Source: Planctomycetota bacterium
GTDB taxonomy: Bacteria > Planctomycetota > Phycisphaerae > Phycisphaerales > Zrk34
DNA length: 64,000 nt
Reading direction: 5' to 3'
Assembly: GCA_016125255.1 (NCBI GenBank)
Contig: WGMD01000022.1
Coordinates: 62,001-126,000 of the forward strand
This document shows, in pieces, positions 16,639-26,433 of this stretch; positions within the stretch are counted from its first letter, which is position 1, and each line of letters begins with the position of its first letter. The notes under the pieces were generated by a model. The model was not told where the DNA came from. It saw only the letters and a list, made by a program, of their open reading frames with translations, and ran no database searches. The position numbers and the translations under genes are program-made.

Positions 16639-19014
16639 TCACGCCCGCTCCGTGTGTCCCCATTTCCATTCGCGGACTTCGGGGAGGTCCTGGCCGTGCT
16701 TTTCGATGTAGCGGCGGTGTTCGATGAGTTTGTCTTTGAGGGCTTGTTTGAGGTAGATGCCCGGCTCGCCGGTTTCTTTGACGCGGTCGATGACGTCCAT
16801 GACGAGGTGGAAGCGGTCGAGTTCGTTGAGGACGGTCATGTCGAACGGCGTGGTGATGGTGCCTTCCTCTTTGTAGCCGCGGACATGGATGTTGTGATGG
16901 TTGCGGCGGCGGTAGGTGAGGCGGTGGATCAGCCAGGGATAAGCATGGAAGGCGAAGATGACGGGTTTGTCGGAAGTGAAGAGTGCGTCGAAGTCGGGGT
17001 CGGTCAGGCCGTGCGGGTGTTCGGTGTGGGGGACGAGCTTCATGAGGTCGACGATGTTGACGAGGCGGACTTTGAGATGCGGAAGCTGTTCGCGGAGGAT
17101 CGAGACGGCGGCGAGCGTTTCGAGCGTCGGCACGTCGCCGCAGCAGGCCATGACGACATCGGGTTCGTCGGCCTGATCGTTGCTGGCCCATGACCAGATG
17201 CCGATGCCTTCGGCGCAGTGTTTGACGGCGGCGTCCATCGAAAGCCACTGCGGGGCCGGGTGCTTGCCGGCGACGACGACGTTGACGTAGTGCCGGCTGC
17301 GCAGGCAATGATCCATCACGGACAAAAGGCAATTCGCATCGGGTGGGAGGTACACGCGGACGATCTCGGCTTTTTTGTTGACGACGTGGTCGATGAAGCC
17401 GGGGTCCTGATGGGTGAATCCGTTGTGGTCCTGCCGCCAGACGTGCGAGGCGAGGAGGATGTTGAGCGAGGCGATCCTGCGTCGCCAGGGCAGATGCGAG
17501 GTGACCTTGAGCCATTTGGCGTGCTGATTGAACATGGAGTCGACGATGTGGATGAAGGCCTCGTAGCAGTTGAAGAGGCCGTGGCGTCCGGTGAGGAGGT
17601 AGCCCTCGAGCCAGCCCTCGCACTGATGCTCGCTGAGCATTTCGACGACGCGTCCGGCCGGCGCGAGCCGCTCATCGCCGGGCACGGTTTCGCCGAGCCA
17701 CTGGCGGTTCGTCACATCGAAGACGGCTTCGAGTCCGTTGGAGATCGTCTCGTCGGGGCCGAAGATGCGGAAGTTTTTCTGATCGTCGTTGAGCTTGAGG
17801 ATGTCACGGAGGAAGGGGGCGAGGACGCGCGTGTCGCCCTTGCCGCGGACGCCGGGCTCGGGGACGTCCAGGGCGTAATCGCAGAAGTCCGGCATGCGCA
17901 GATCGCGCAGGAGGAGTCCGCCGTTGGCATGCGGATTGGCCCCCATGCGTCGATCGCCCTTCGGGGCGAGCGCGGCGAGTTCGGGCTTGAGTCGGCCTGT
18001 TTCATCGAACAGATCGTGCGGCCGGTAGCTGCGGAGCCAGTCTTCGATGAGCTTCAGGTGGTTCGGTTTGGCGCGGGGGTCGGAGATGGGAACCTGGTGG
18101 GCATGAAACGTACCCGTGTTCGGCACGCCATCGACTTCCCGCGGGCCGGTCCAACCCTTGGGCGTGCGCAGGACGATCATTGGCCAGCGCGGACGGCTTG
18201 TATCGCCCTGCCGCCGCGCCGCGTGATGAATCGCCTTGATCTGCCGCACGGCTTCGTCGAGCGCCGTCGCCATCGCTTCATGCATCAGAGCCGGTTCGTC
18301 GCCTTCGACAAACAGCGGCGTGTAGCCGTAACCGTGAAACAGCGCCGCCAGCTCGTCATGCGAAATGCGGGCGAGCACGGTCGGGTTGGCGATCTTGAAA
18401 CCATTGAGATGCAGGATCGGCAGGACGACGCCGTCGGCCGCGGGGTTGACGAACTTGTTGGCGTGCCATGCGGTCGCCAGCGGGCCGGTCTCCGCTTCGC
18501 CATCGCCGACGACGCAGGCGACGATCAGATCGGGATTGTCGAAGACGGCGCCGTAGGCGTGACTCAATGAGTAGCCCAGTTCGCCGCCTTCGTGAATCGA
18601 GCCGGGGCACTCGGGGGAGGCGTGGCTCGGAATGCCGCCGGGGAACGAGAACTGGACGAACAACTTGCGCAGCCCGGCTTCGTCTTGCGTGATGTTCGGA
18701 TAGATTTCGCTGTACGTGCCTTCGAGGTACGTGTGGCTGACAACCGTCGGTCCGCCGTGCCCGGGGCCCGACACGTAGATCATGTTCAGGTCGTGCTCAT
18801 TGATGATGCGGTTCAGATGCACGTACACGAAGTTCTGCCCCGGCGACGTGCCCCAATGCCCCAGCAGCATGTTCTTGATGTCGCTCATTTCGAGCGGCCG
18901 GCGCAGCAGCGGATTGTCATACAGATAAATCTGCCCCACCGACAGATAGTTCGACGCCCGCCAGTAAGCGTCCATTTTCTCGAGCATTTCGGGAGATAAC
19001 GTCCGGGTCGTCAT
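16639..19014 (-). CDS. xfp: Xylulose-5-P/fructose-6-P phosphoketolase
   Basis: 791 residues, full length for the Xfp family. Thiamine-diphosphate enzyme motifs: [20 protein letters not shown] near the N-terminus, the GPGHGGP loop, [34 protein letters not shown] (ThDP GDG motif), and the C-terminal [13 protein letters not shown]. It cleaves xylulose-5-P or fructose-6-P with phosphate to acetyl-phosphate plus an aldose phosphate in the cytoplasm. It starts 3 bases after ackA stops, so acetyl-phosphate is probably turned to acetate and ATP by the co-expressed kinase. Confidence 0.96.
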   Translation of the reverse strand: MTTRTLSPEMLEKMDAYWRASNYLSVGQIYLYDNPLLRRPLEMSDIKNMLLGHWGTSPGQNFVYVHLNRIINEHDLNMIYVSGPGHGGPTVVSHTYLEGTYSEIYPNITQDEAGLRKLFVQFSFPGGIPSHASPECPGSIHEGGELGYSLSHAYGAVFDNPDLIVACVVGDGEAETGPLATAWHANKFVNPAADGVVLPILHLNGFKIANPTVLARISHDELAALFHGYGYTPLFVEGDEPALMHEAMATALDEAVRQIKAIHHAARRQGDTSRPRWPMIVLRTPKGWTGPREVDGVPNTGTFHAHQVPISDPRAKPNHLKLIEDWLRSYRPHDLFDETGRLKPELAALAPKGDRRMGANPHANGGLLLRDLRMPDFCDYALDVPEPGVRGKGDTRVLAPFLRDILKLNDDQKNFRIFGPDETISNGLEAVFDVTNRQWLGETVPGDERLAPAGRVVEMLSEHQCEGWLEGYLLTGRHGLFNCYEAFIHIVDSMFNQHAKWLKVTSHLPWRRRIASLNILLASHVWRQDHNGFTHQDPGFIDHVVNKKAEIVRVYLPPDANCLLSVMDHCLRSRHYVNVVVAGKHPAPQWLSMDAAVKHCAEGIGIWSWASNDQADEPDVVMACCGDVPTLETLAAVSILREQLPHLKVRLVNIVDLMKLVPHTEHPHGLTDPDFDALFTSDKPVIFAFHAYPWLIHRLTYRRRNHHNIHVRGYKEEGTITTPFDMTVLNELDRFHLVMDVIDRVKETGEPGIYLKQALKDKLIEHRRYIEKHGQDLPEVREWKWGHTERA

Positions 19015-19017
19015 GGT

Positions 19018-20205
19018 TCACTTCTTTCCCTGTGCGGCGATTTCGTCGAGCAGGCCATTCACCAGCCGCGCGATCAGAAGCGCCTCGTCCGTCGGAACGA
19101 CGCGCACGGCGACCTTGCTCGCCGCCGCACTGATGAGTGTATCATTCGTCGCGTTGCGCGATGCGTCGAGCGCGACGCCCGCAAACGCAAGGTCCGCACA
19201 GATGCGCGAGCGAATCACCGGTTGATGCTCGCCGATGCCGCCGGTGAAGACCAGCGTGTCGAGCCCGCCCAGCGCCGCGGCGAATGCGCCGATCCATCGG
19301 CGCACCTGATAGCAGAACATCGTCACCGCCTCCGCCGCACGTTCGTCCCCCGCTTCGCGCGACAACAGATCGCGCATGTCCGAACTCGTCTCCGATACGC
19401 CCAGCAGACCCGAAGCATGATTGACCATGTCATTGAACTGATCCGCCGTCATCCCCTCGGCGTGCGCCAGATACGCGACGAGTCCCGGATCGATGTCGCC
19501 GCTGCGCGTGCTCATCATCGTGCCCGCCGTCGGCGTGAAGCCCATCGTCGTGTCGATCGGCTTCCCATCGCGCACCGCCGCCAGACTCGCCCCATTACCC
19601 AGATGCGCCAGCACCACCCGCCCCGTGGCCGCTTCGCCCAGCTCGTCCATCAGGTACGCATACGACAAGCCGTGAAACCCGTACCGGCGAATACCCATCG
19701 CTTCGTACCGCCGCGGAATCGGAAGCATGCGACTGACGCGCGGCAGATCGTAAAAGAACGCCGTGTCGAAACAGGCGACCTGCCCCACGCCGTCGAGCCG
19801 GTGACCCATCGCCTCGATCAGCGCGATCTCCTGCGGCAGATGCACCGGGTCGAACGGACTGAGCCGCCGAAGCTCATCGAGCATGGCGGCGTCGACAAGC
19901 TGGGGTCGCCAATACGTCGGCCCGCCGTGTACGATGCGATGTCCGACCGCGGCCAGATCAGCCGTCGCGCCCAGCGCGTCGAGCCGGTCGATCAGTTCAT
20001 GCACCGCCGCGACGTGATCGGGCATGTTCACCGATGCCTCCAGTTCGACATCGCCATGCATGACCAGCCGGGCGTCGGGGAGCCCGATGCGTGAAATCGC
20101 CCCGTCGAGGATGCGGCGGATCGACGTGCCGGCCTCGAAAAGCGAGAATTTAAGACTCGACGAGCCGCCGTTGATCGACAGGATGTGCCGGGCCGCTCTG
20201 GACAT
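19018..20205 (-). CDS. ackA: Acetate kinase
   Basis: 395 residues. ASKHA-fold motifs: LSINGGSSSLKFSLF at the start, GHRIVHGGPTY, DTAFFYDLP, YGFHGLSYAY, LAHLGNGASLAAVRDGKPIDTTMGFTPTAGTMMSTRSGDIDP, and FTGGIGEH. It converts acetyl-phosphate and ADP to acetate and ATP. The ATG at 20205 has GGGAGA upstream; the open frame extends further but only noise is added. It is the first gene of an ackA-xfp operon, which makes a short phosphoketolase shunt. No phosphate acetyltransferase gene is adjacent. Confidence 0.95.
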   Translation of the reverse strand: MSRAARHILSINGGSSSLKFSLFEAGTSIRRILDGAISRIGLPDARLVMHGDVELEASVNMPDHVAAVHELIDRLDALGATADLAAVGHRIVHGGPTYWRPQLVDAAMLDELRRLSPFDPVHLPQEIALIEAMGHRLDGVGQVACFDTAFFYDLPRVSRMLPIPRRYEAMGIRRYGFHGLSYAYLMDELGEAATGRVVLAHLGNGASLAAVRDGKPIDTTMGFTPTAGTMMSTRSGDIDPGLVAYLAHAEGMTADQFNDMVNHASGLLGVSETSSDMRDLLSREAGDERAAEAVTMFCYQVRRWIGAFAAALGGLDTLVFTGGIGEHQPVIRSRICADLAFAGVALDASRNATNDTLISAAASKVAVRVVPTDEALLIARLVNGLLDEIAAQGKK

Positions 20206-20310
20206 AGGGTCTCCCGCCGCATTGTACCGATCGGCGCGTCGACAAAATAATCGCCCGCCCCTTGTAATGATCGCCCGGCGGCGGCTGACATAGATATGGA
20301 GAGTTCCCGA

Positions 20311-20847
20311 ATGAACGATTCGGCTTCGCATTCCAATCGCTATCAGCGGCTCGCCGAGCAGTGGACGGCGGCCCAGCCGGTCGTCGCGGGGTTCATCGCC
20401 TCGATGATCCGCGATCGACATGCGGCGGAGGACGTGCTGCAAAAGACCGCCTCGGCGCTCGTCGCCAAGTACGACGAATATGACCCGTCCCGCCCGTTTG
20501 CGAGTTGGGCGATGGGCATGGCGCGCTTCGAAGTGCTTAATCATCTTCGCCGCTCGCGCCGCGATCCGCACCAGTTCGCCGGCGCGACGCTCGACGCCGT
20601 CGCCGCCGGTTATGAGCAATTGCACGATGAGCTTCAGGACCGCAAGCGGGCGCTGGCGGATTGCATGGACGAACTGCCCGACCGCAGCGTCGAGCTTTTG
20701 ACGCTGCGCTACACCGACGACCGCACGCCCGCGCAGATCGCCGACGCGATGCGGACGAACGCGAATCGGGTGCGCGTCATGCTGCACCGGGTGCGCGAGC
20801 TGCTCGCCGAGTGCATCCGCCGACGGATGGAGGGCGAACGCGCGTGA
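20311..20847 (+). CDS. ECF-type RNA polymerase sigma factor
   Basis: 178 residues. Region 2 (VAGFIASMIRDRHAAEDVLQKTASALVAKYDEYDPSRPFASWAMGMARFEVLNHLRRSRR) and region 4 (LADCMDELPDRSVELLTLRYTDDRTPAQIADAMRTNANRVRVMLHRVRELL) are clear. It resembles the sigma factors of the Rhodopirellula/Verrucomicrobium type. The next gene overlaps its stop and encodes a FecR-like membrane protein, the likely anti-sigma regulator. I chose ATG 20311 with GGAG 9 bases upstream; 20296 is also possible. Confidence 0.9.
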   Translation: MNDSASHSNRYQRLAEQWTAAQPVVAGFIASMIRDRHAAEDVLQKTASALVAKYDEYDPSRPFASWAMGMARFEVLNHLRRSRRDPHQFAGATLDAVAAGYEQLHDELQDRKRALADCMDELPDRSVELLTLRYTDDRTPAQIADAMRTNANRVRVMLHRVRELLAECIRRRMEGERA

Positions 20848-22289
20848 GCACGGATCGTTCCATCGCGCTGATGCACGCCTACCTCGACGGCGAACTCGAC
20901 GCCGCGGGACATCGTGAGCTGGCCGACTGGATCAACGCCTCGCCGGATCACGCGGCGATCTTCACGCGGCAGACCTTCGACGATCGGCGCATCCGCGACG
21001 AACTGATCGCCCGGGAGTACCAGACGCTTCGCCGCGAAGCGCGGCTCAGCGTCGGCGTGAAGGAATCGTCCGCAGCGCCCCAGGCCGACCCTGAGCCCGC
21101 CATGGGGCGACGCGTCTGGTACCTCAAAGGTTCAGCGTTCAGCATCAACGCCGTGCTCGCCGCGCTGCTTGTCATCGCCGCCGCGTTGACCTACTTATTC
21201 TTGCCTTCCACTCCTCACTCCCAACTCCCCGCTCCCCACTCCGCCGCCCCGGCATCTTTCGCCATCCTCAGCGACCTCTCGAATGACGCCGCGTTCGCCG
21301 ACGGCGAGCTTTCCCTCGGCTCCGCCCTCACAGCTCCGATCAAGCTCACCGCCGGCTCCGCGCAGATCATGTTCAACTCGACCGCCGTCGTCGACCTGAT
21401 CGGCCCGTGCGAGTTTCAAATGACCGGGCCCAACCGCGGGCGGCTCACGCATGGGCGTCTTGAAGCGACCGTGCCCCAAAACGCGCACGGTTTCACGGTC
21501 GATCTGCCGCATCAGACGCACGTCATCGACCTCGGCACCGCCTTCCGCATCGACGCCCCCGACGACGGCGAGCCGACGATTCATGTCACGCGCGGCCGCG
21601 TCGCCGTGACGCGCGACGATCCGGCCAACCCGATCGCCCTGACGCTCGCCGCCGGGCAGGTCATGCGTTGGGTCGCCGGCCGGGTCGTGCTCAACGACGC
21701 CGACCTCGCCGCCGCCGCGCCCCAGCGCGTGCTCAACATCGACTTGGGCCCGACACCGGCGTACGACGGACCCGGCGTGGCGGGCGCGGGCGGACATTTC
21801 TGGAACCGCGTCGCCGGTCCCACTGCCGACAAACTGCTCGCCGCCGACGGCAAAACGCCCTGGCCCCTCACGCTTGTCTCCACCGTCAAGATGCACGGCC
21901 AGCGCCCCGGGCAGGCGATCGGCCTCTTCGATGATTACGCTTTCAGCCACATCGGTTCGTCGCCGTGGACGATGCGCCTCGACGGACTCGACGACCGCCG
22001 CACCTACGACCTGATTCTTTTCGCCGCCACCGGCATCGCCCAAGGCGCCGACTTCACCGTCGCCGGCGTGACGCGCTCGACCACCGGACGCGGCGCCGAC
22101 GCCTTCAGCGACGGCGACAACTACATCCGTTTCGTCGCCGTGCGCCCCGTCGCGGGCATCATCGAAATCACCGTCAGCAAAACCGACAACGCCCTGATCT
22201 GCAACGGTCTGCAGATCGTCGCCAACGAACCACAACAAACGCTCGCAACGGATGGAGCTGCAGACCATCCGCACGATGTCAAACCCTAG
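20844..22289 (+). CDS. FecR-domain anti-sigma protein with extracellular C-terminus
   Basis: 481 residues, starting at a GTG that overlaps the sigma factor stop (GTGA). The first 60 residues are an anti-sigma-like helical domain (YLDGELDAAGHRELADWINASPDHAAIF). One transmembrane helix lies near residues 94-112. A FecR domain follows (LTAGSAQIMFNSTAVVDLIGPCEF, VIDLGTAFRID, HVTRGRVAVT). The C-terminal 180 residues (VLNIDLGPTPAYDGPGV to TVSKTDNALICNGLQIV) look like a galactose-binding or malectin-type beta domain. A short Pro/Ser tract just after the membrane helix (STPHSQLPAPHS) is encoded by a CACTCCCC-type minisatellite. Confidence 0.85.
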   Translation: MSTDRSIALMHAYLDGELDAAGHRELADWINASPDHAAIFTRQTFDDRRIRDELIAREYQTLRREARLSVGVKESSAAPQADPEPAMGRRVWYLKGSAFSINAVLAALLVIAAALTYLFLPSTPHSQLPAPHSAAPASFAILSDLSNDAAFADGELSLGSALTAPIKLTAGSAQIMFNSTAVVDLIGPCEFQMTGPNRGRLTHGRLEATVPQNAHGFTVDLPHQTHVIDLGTAFRIDAPDDGEPTIHVTRGRVAVTRDDPANPIALTLAAGQVMRWVAGRVVLNDADLAAAAPQRVLNIDLGPTPAYDGPGVAGAGGHFWNRVAGPTADKLLAADGKTPWPLTLVSTVKMHGQRPGQAIGLFDDYAFSHIGSSPWTMRLDGLDDRRTYDLILFAATGIAQGADFTVAGVTRSTTGRGADAFSDGDNYIRFVAVRPVAGIIEITVSKTDNALICNGLQIVANEPQQTLATDGAADHPHDVKP

Positions 22290-22298
22290 CGGATGGTC
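22263..22298. terminator. Hairpin across the fecR stop codon
   Basis: Perfect ten-base arms GACCATCCGC (22263-22272) and GCGGATGGTC (22289-22298) with a 16-base loop. No T-tract follows, so it may attenuate or process the transcript between fecR and the PEP-CTERM gene. Confidence 0.45.
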
Positions 22299-22354
22299 CG
22301 CTTTGGAGAGAATGTGATTGAAATCCTGAACGGAATTGGAAGGAAACGACTTTT

Positions 22355-23149
22355 ATGAATCGGATCCACACACTCGTCATGCTTGGCCTGATCCTTGCCT
22401 CGGGTTCCGCCCGCGCTGCGATCGTCGCCGGCGACAAGATCGCCATCGACGTCATGAACGCGTCGCAGTCCACGACGACCTACGCCTTCGCCGGCATCTT
22501 CGCCCCGACGAACGCCACGTGGAACATCAACAACGGCAACGCGCTGTTCACCAACCTTGCCAACACCGCCGGCTCAACCGTCACCGGCGTCACCTTTGAC
22601 TCCGTCCCCAAGACGATCGGTTCCTCCGGCGGCGTCTGGAGCAACTGGGGCTCGGTCGTCGTGGCCGGGGAGACAAACAGCGTCACGCAGGACTATATCT
22701 TCGACGGCAACTCGAACAAGACCGATACCAACTACAACGGCACGGGAACGGCCTTCGACGCCGGCAGCCGCTTCGGCGGTCTGGATGTGACCCTCCATTA
22801 CAACATCGCCGTCCACATCAACCGCATTCAGAGCAACGGCGCGCTGGACGGCGCTTCTGTCACGATCGGCGCCGCGACGATCAACCTCCCTTCGTCCGGC
22901 GCGAATGCGGCGAATCTGACGGCGTGGAACGACGGCGGATTCACACCCGGCCTCTCCTCCGCCGTCTTCCTGAACGTCGCACCGACAAGCGGCGGATTCA
23001 TCAACCTCTTCTACAACCGTGCCGGGGCGAACCCGTTGATCTTCACCGGCATCGAGATTCAGGCCATCGCCATCCCCGCCCCCGCCGCACTGCCGGCCGG
23101 ACTGGGTTTGATGGCGCTCACGCTGGCGCGCCGCCGGACGCGCCGCTGA
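22355..23149 (+). CDS. PEP-CTERM-like secreted protein
   Basis: 264 residues. A cleavable signal (RIHTLVMLGLILASGSARA) precedes a Ser/Thr/Asn-rich domain of beta character (WNINNGNALFTNLANTAGSTVTGV) without a family I recognise. The C-terminus PAPAALPAGLGLMALTLARRRTRR is a PEP-CTERM variant with Pro-Ala-Pro in place of PEP. AAGGAA lies about 10 bases upstream. It follows the sigma/FecR pair in the same direction and is a candidate target or surface output of that switch. Confidence 0.8.
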   Translation: MNRIHTLVMLGLILASGSARAAIVAGDKIAIDVMNASQSTTTYAFAGIFAPTNATWNINNGNALFTNLANTAGSTVTGVTFDSVPKTIGSSGGVWSNWGSVVVAGETNSVTQDYIFDGNSNKTDTNYNGTGTAFDAGSRFGGLDVTLHYNIAVHINRIQSNGALDGASVTIGAATINLPSSGANAANLTAWNDGGFTPGLSSAVFLNVAPTSGGFINLFYNRAGANPLIFTGIEIQAIAIPAPAALPAGLGLMALTLARRRTRR

Positions 23150-23169
23150 AACGGAATGTCCGCCTGCTC

Positions 23170-23199
23170 GCGGCCGCCGGGCGAAAGCCGGGCGGCCGC
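23170..23199. terminator. Hairpin after the PEP-CTERM gene
   Basis: GCGGCCGCC (23170-23178) pairs with GGCGGCCGC (23191-23199), with inner CGG/CCG pairs and a GAAA-type loop. There is no T-run. The spacer to 23383 also holds an eight-base inverted repeat CGTTCGAT/ATCGAACG at 23291-23318, possibly an operator of the next gene. Confidence 0.5.
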
Positions 23200-23382
23200 A
23201 TTGACAGCTTGACGTCGCCGCTCGCGTCCGAGCAAACACTCTGGCGGGTGATGGTCTGAACGTTCAGGCCGCGGCCGGTCGGCGACGATGCGTTCGATGG
23301 ACGGAAGTCGATCGAACGTGTTTGCACCCGATCATAGATCCGTCGCGCCGCTCTTTGAGCGGCGGCGATCAGGGAACGCAAG

Positions 23383-24165
23383 ATGCGACGATGCGCCTTT
23401 ACTTTGATTGAACTTCTGGTCGTCGTGGCGATCATCGTCGCGCTGGTGGCGATCCTTCAGCCGTCGCTGCGGCAGGCGCGCGAAGCGGCCTCGCGCGCCG
23501 CGTGCGCGAGCAATCTCCATCAATGGGCGGTCAGTTCGATCGCCTACGCCTCGGATTTTCAGGGCTGGTTCCCCAAGGCGACCGTCTGGACGGGCAGCAC
23601 GCATCCGTACATGATCGTCGAGAACGGCGGCGGCGGATATACCGCCGGGACGAACATCGGCGTGCTGCGCGACGATTACGGACTCAACGAGCGCGTGATG
23701 CGATGTCCGAGCAGTCGGCGGATGCTGACCATGGAAGCGGTGCTCAGGAACATCGGCTATTCGTGGAGCCGGTTGCATCTGACGATGAAGCAGGCGTACA
23801 ACGCCGCCAACGACACGGGCACGCAGGTGCGTTTTGAGGACTACGCGTTTTTCGCCAACGCCATCAACTACGTGGGCTCGGGCAAGCATCCGCCGGTGAC
23901 GCGCGCCAGCGCCGATCACATCGCGATGCGCGTGATCGTCGGCGATGTGGTGGACTGGAACGGGTGGACGTCGTCGTGGCTGTATCCGACGTGTCACCCC
24001 GCCGCGGACGGGCTGGTGGACTGGCAGAACATCGCCACGGGCGACGGCGCGGTGCTCAGCTACTCGCAGCGCGAGTACAACCACGCGACGATGATGACCG
24101 CCCCGCAAAGCGCCGCCACGTTTCAGGCCGGGCTGGCGTACTGGTATTTTGAGGGGTTCCCGTAA
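23383..24165 (+). CDS. Prepilin-type pseudopilin
   Basis: 260 residues. The N-terminus [24 protein letters not shown] is a type IV prepilin / type II secretion signal: cleavage before Phe6 and the Glu at +5 are intact. The remainder ([24 protein letters not shown] onward) resembles the large family of planctomycete and verrucomicrobial pseudopilins with N-terminal methylation sites, whose function is unknown. The C-terminus is aromatic (YWYFEGFP). It follows the sigma-FecR-PEP-CTERM group after 233 bases and may be independently transcribed. Confidence 0.85.
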   Translation: MRRCAFTLIELLVVVAIIVALVAILQPSLRQAREAASRAACASNLHQWAVSSIAYASDFQGWFPKATVWTGSTHPYMIVENGGGGYTAGTNIGVLRDDYGLNERVMRCPSSRRMLTMEAVLRNIGYSWSRLHLTMKQAYNAANDTGTQVRFEDYAFFANAINYVGSGKHPPVTRASADHIAMRVIVGDVVDWNGWTSSWLYPTCHPAADGLVDWQNIATGDGAVLSYSQREYNHATMMTAPQSAATFQAGLAYWYFEGFP

Positions 24166-24361
24166 ACGCCCATCGGGTCAATTCACCCGCGTCGCGCACG
24201 GGTGTTTCGCTTTTCCGCGCACCGTGATGTCCAAAGCGCACCGGCGCGCCAACGCCCTCCGCGCCGGTGCGAAGCGGGGAATGGGCCACGGTCGGAGCGC
24301 AAGAAGAAGCCCGCGGCGTGTGGCCGCGGGCTTCGTGGTGGTCAGCGGATGTGACGGGAAC

Positions 24362-25834
24362 TCAGAGCGCCACGATGCTCTGAAGCGGGCCCCAGCCCTT
24401 GCGCGGTTCGCGCCAGAGCAGGTCGTTGGCCTCGGGGATGTTGGTGATCTTGCCGGTCTTGGTGTCGCACTCGATCTTCTTGCCGACGCGGGCGACGACG
24501 TTGCCGAGCTGAATCTTGGCGGTCATCGGGCCCGAGTACGACCAGTTGGAGCGGCTGAACTCGCGCGGCTTCTCGCCCTTGCAGGCCATGATGAATTCCT
24601 TGTGGTGACCGGGCGAGCGCTCGACGAGCTCGGGGAGCTTGCCGCCGGGCTGGGACTTGATGAATTCGTTGTGCGTCTCTTCGGGAATCAGACGGGCGCT
24701 GTTCCAGTAGTCGCCGGTCACGAGCATCTTGCCCTTGGTGCCGACGACGATGTTGCCGGTGCGGGGCATCTGCCGATCGCCCAGTTCGGCGGGCTTTTCG
24801 GGCATGTAGCAGTCTTCATCATGGAACCGGCCGTCGTCGCCGATCTTCTTGTAGCCCTCGTACCAGAAGGCCTTGAAGGCGGGCTTGCCGTCCTTGGCCG
24901 GGTACTCGAACTTGTAGATGCCGCCGACCTGATAGCTGTCTTCATCCTTGACCGGCGGGGTGACGCCGACGGGCTCGACGCTGATGGGGTAGTCGGGGTC
25001 CATGAGCGAGTGGATGCCGTCGGTGGTGTGACAGGCCATGTCGCCCAGCGCGCCGGACCCGAAGTCGCGCACGCCGCGCCATGCGAACGGGTGATACACC
25101 TTATGCTTCCAGTCGCCGCCCTTGGCGAACGGACCCTCCTTCCATTCCGAGACGTACGGGCGCATCGGGGCCGCACCGATCCACGCCTCCCAATCCAGAT
25201 TGTCGCCGACCTTGTCCTCGCCGGTGGGCTTGCCCCAACCCTGCGGCCAGACGGGGCGGTTCGTCCACGTATGGAACTCGACGATGTCGCCGATCGCCCC
25301 GGCCTTGTACAGCTCGTACGCGATGCGCCAACCCTGCATCGAGTGACCCTGATTGCCCATCTGGGTCACGACGTTCGTGTTTTTGGCGTACGCTTCGGCC
25401 AGAAGCTGACACTCGCGCACCGACCAGCACAGCGGCTTTTCCGTGTAGCAATGCTTGCCGAGCGAGACAGCCGTCATCGACGGAGCGAAGTGCGTATGGT
25501 CCGGCACGGCGACGAAGACGACGTCGATGTCCTTCTCGTGATTTTCGAAAATCTTCCGCCAATCCGTGTACCCCGTCGCGCTTTCCCATCCCTTCTTGCC
25601 CAGCACGCCGTTCCATTGGTTCTTGTCCACATCGGCGAAGGCGATCGCCTGTTCGCCCATGTTGTGAATCTCACCGGTGTGAGCGGACGCGCGGCCGCCG
25701 GTCCCGACGAAACCGATGCCCAGCTTGCCGTTGGCCGACTTGGCGCGGACGAGCGTGGGCATCACCAGCGGCATCGATGCGCCGGCGACGGCGACTTGCT
25801 TGATGAAGGTACGGCGGGTCGATCGGATCGTCAT
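24362..25834 (-). CDS. Tat-exported Gfo/Idh/MocA-family oxidoreductase
   Basis: 490 residues. The twin-arginine signal STRRTFIKQ precedes a Rossmann domain (KLGIGFVGTGGRASAH), the EKP motif (HCYTEKPLCWSV) that positions the catalytic Lys, and the QMGNQGHSMQGW segment typical of the planctomycete branch. The C-terminal GFO_IDH_MocA domain follows (WIGAAPMRPY, FAWRGVRDFGSGALGDMACHTTDGIHSLMD). These NAD(P)-dependent enzymes act on sugars, sometimes with bound cofactor after Tat export. Start chosen at 25834 with GGAG upstream; substrate unknown. Confidence 0.9.
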   Translation of the reverse strand: MTIRSTRRTFIKQVAVAGASMPLVMPTLVRAKSANGKLGIGFVGTGGRASAHTGEIHNMGEQAIAFADVDKNQWNGVLGKKGWESATGYTDWRKIFENHEKDIDVVFVAVPDHTHFAPSMTAVSLGKHCYTEKPLCWSVRECQLLAEAYAKNTNVVTQMGNQGHSMQGWRIAYELYKAGAIGDIVEFHTWTNRPVWPQGWGKPTGEDKVGDNLDWEAWIGAAPMRPYVSEWKEGPFAKGGDWKHKVYHPFAWRGVRDFGSGALGDMACHTTDGIHSLMDPDYPISVEPVGVTPPVKDEDSYQVGGIYKFEYPAKDGKPAFKAFWYEGYKKIGDDGRFHDEDCYMPEKPAELGDRQMPRTGNIVVGTKGKMLVTGDYWNSARLIPEETHNEFIKSQPGGKLPELVERSPGHHKEFIMACKGEKPREFSRSNWSYSGPMTAKIQLGNVVARVGKKIECDTKTGKITNIPEANDLLWREPRKGWGPLQSIVAL

Positions 25835-25964
25835 GGTGGCGGGCTCCAGGTAGAAGGTAAGAATCAATGCCTCGTACGGTTGCGGTCCCGGATCGGTTCA
25901 CTATTCTATGGGCTCGCCCATACCGGCCGCAACCCGAAAACGCCTCCCAAGGAACCTGCCGACC

Positions 25965-26414
25965 ATGCAAACCACGCTCATCATCCTCAAACCCGACGCA
26001 GTGCAACGCGGCCTGATGGGCCAGGTGCTCGCGCGATTCGAAGCCAAGGGCCTCGCCGTCGTCGGCGCCAAGTTCATGAAAGTCCCCGTCGATATCGCCA
26101 AAAAGCACTACGCCGAGCACGACGGCAAGCCGTTCTTTCAGAGCTTGATCGACTTCATCACGTCCACGCCCGTGCTGGTTCTCGCCATCCGTGGCCGCGA
26201 AGCCGTCGCCGTCTGCCGCAAACTCATCGGCGCCACCGACGGCGCCAACGCCGACCCCGGCACTCTCCGCGGCGATTTCGGAATCAGTAAAGCCATGAAC
26301 CTCGTGCACGGCTCCGACTCCCTCGAATCCGCCCACCGCGAACTGGCCCTCTGGTTCGCACCCGGCGAAATCGTCGAATACGACCGCGCGGTTCAGAAGT
26401 GGATCGACGGGTAA
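25965..26414 (+). CDS. ndk: Nucleoside diphosphate kinase
   Basis: 149 residues with all family signatures: TLIILKPDAVQRGLMGQVLARFE, KHYAEHDGKPFF, the nucleotide-binding GATDGANADPGTLRGDFG, and the phospho-His in MNLVHGSDS near residue 117. It transfers the gamma phosphate of ATP to NDPs and dNDPs. The chosen ATG follows AAGGAA by 10 bases and matches the family start; the longer open frame adds noise. It is divergent from the oxidoreductase gene and convergent with the small gene at 26434. Confidence 0.96.
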   Translation: MQTTLIILKPDAVQRGLMGQVLARFEAKGLAVVGAKFMKVPVDIAKKHYAEHDGKPFFQSLIDFITSTPVLVLAIRGREAVAVCRKLIGATDGANADPGTLRGDFGISKAMNLVHGSDSLESAHRELALWFAPGEIVEYDRAVQKWIDG

Positions 26415-26433
26415 CGCCCACCGGCCCGACGCA

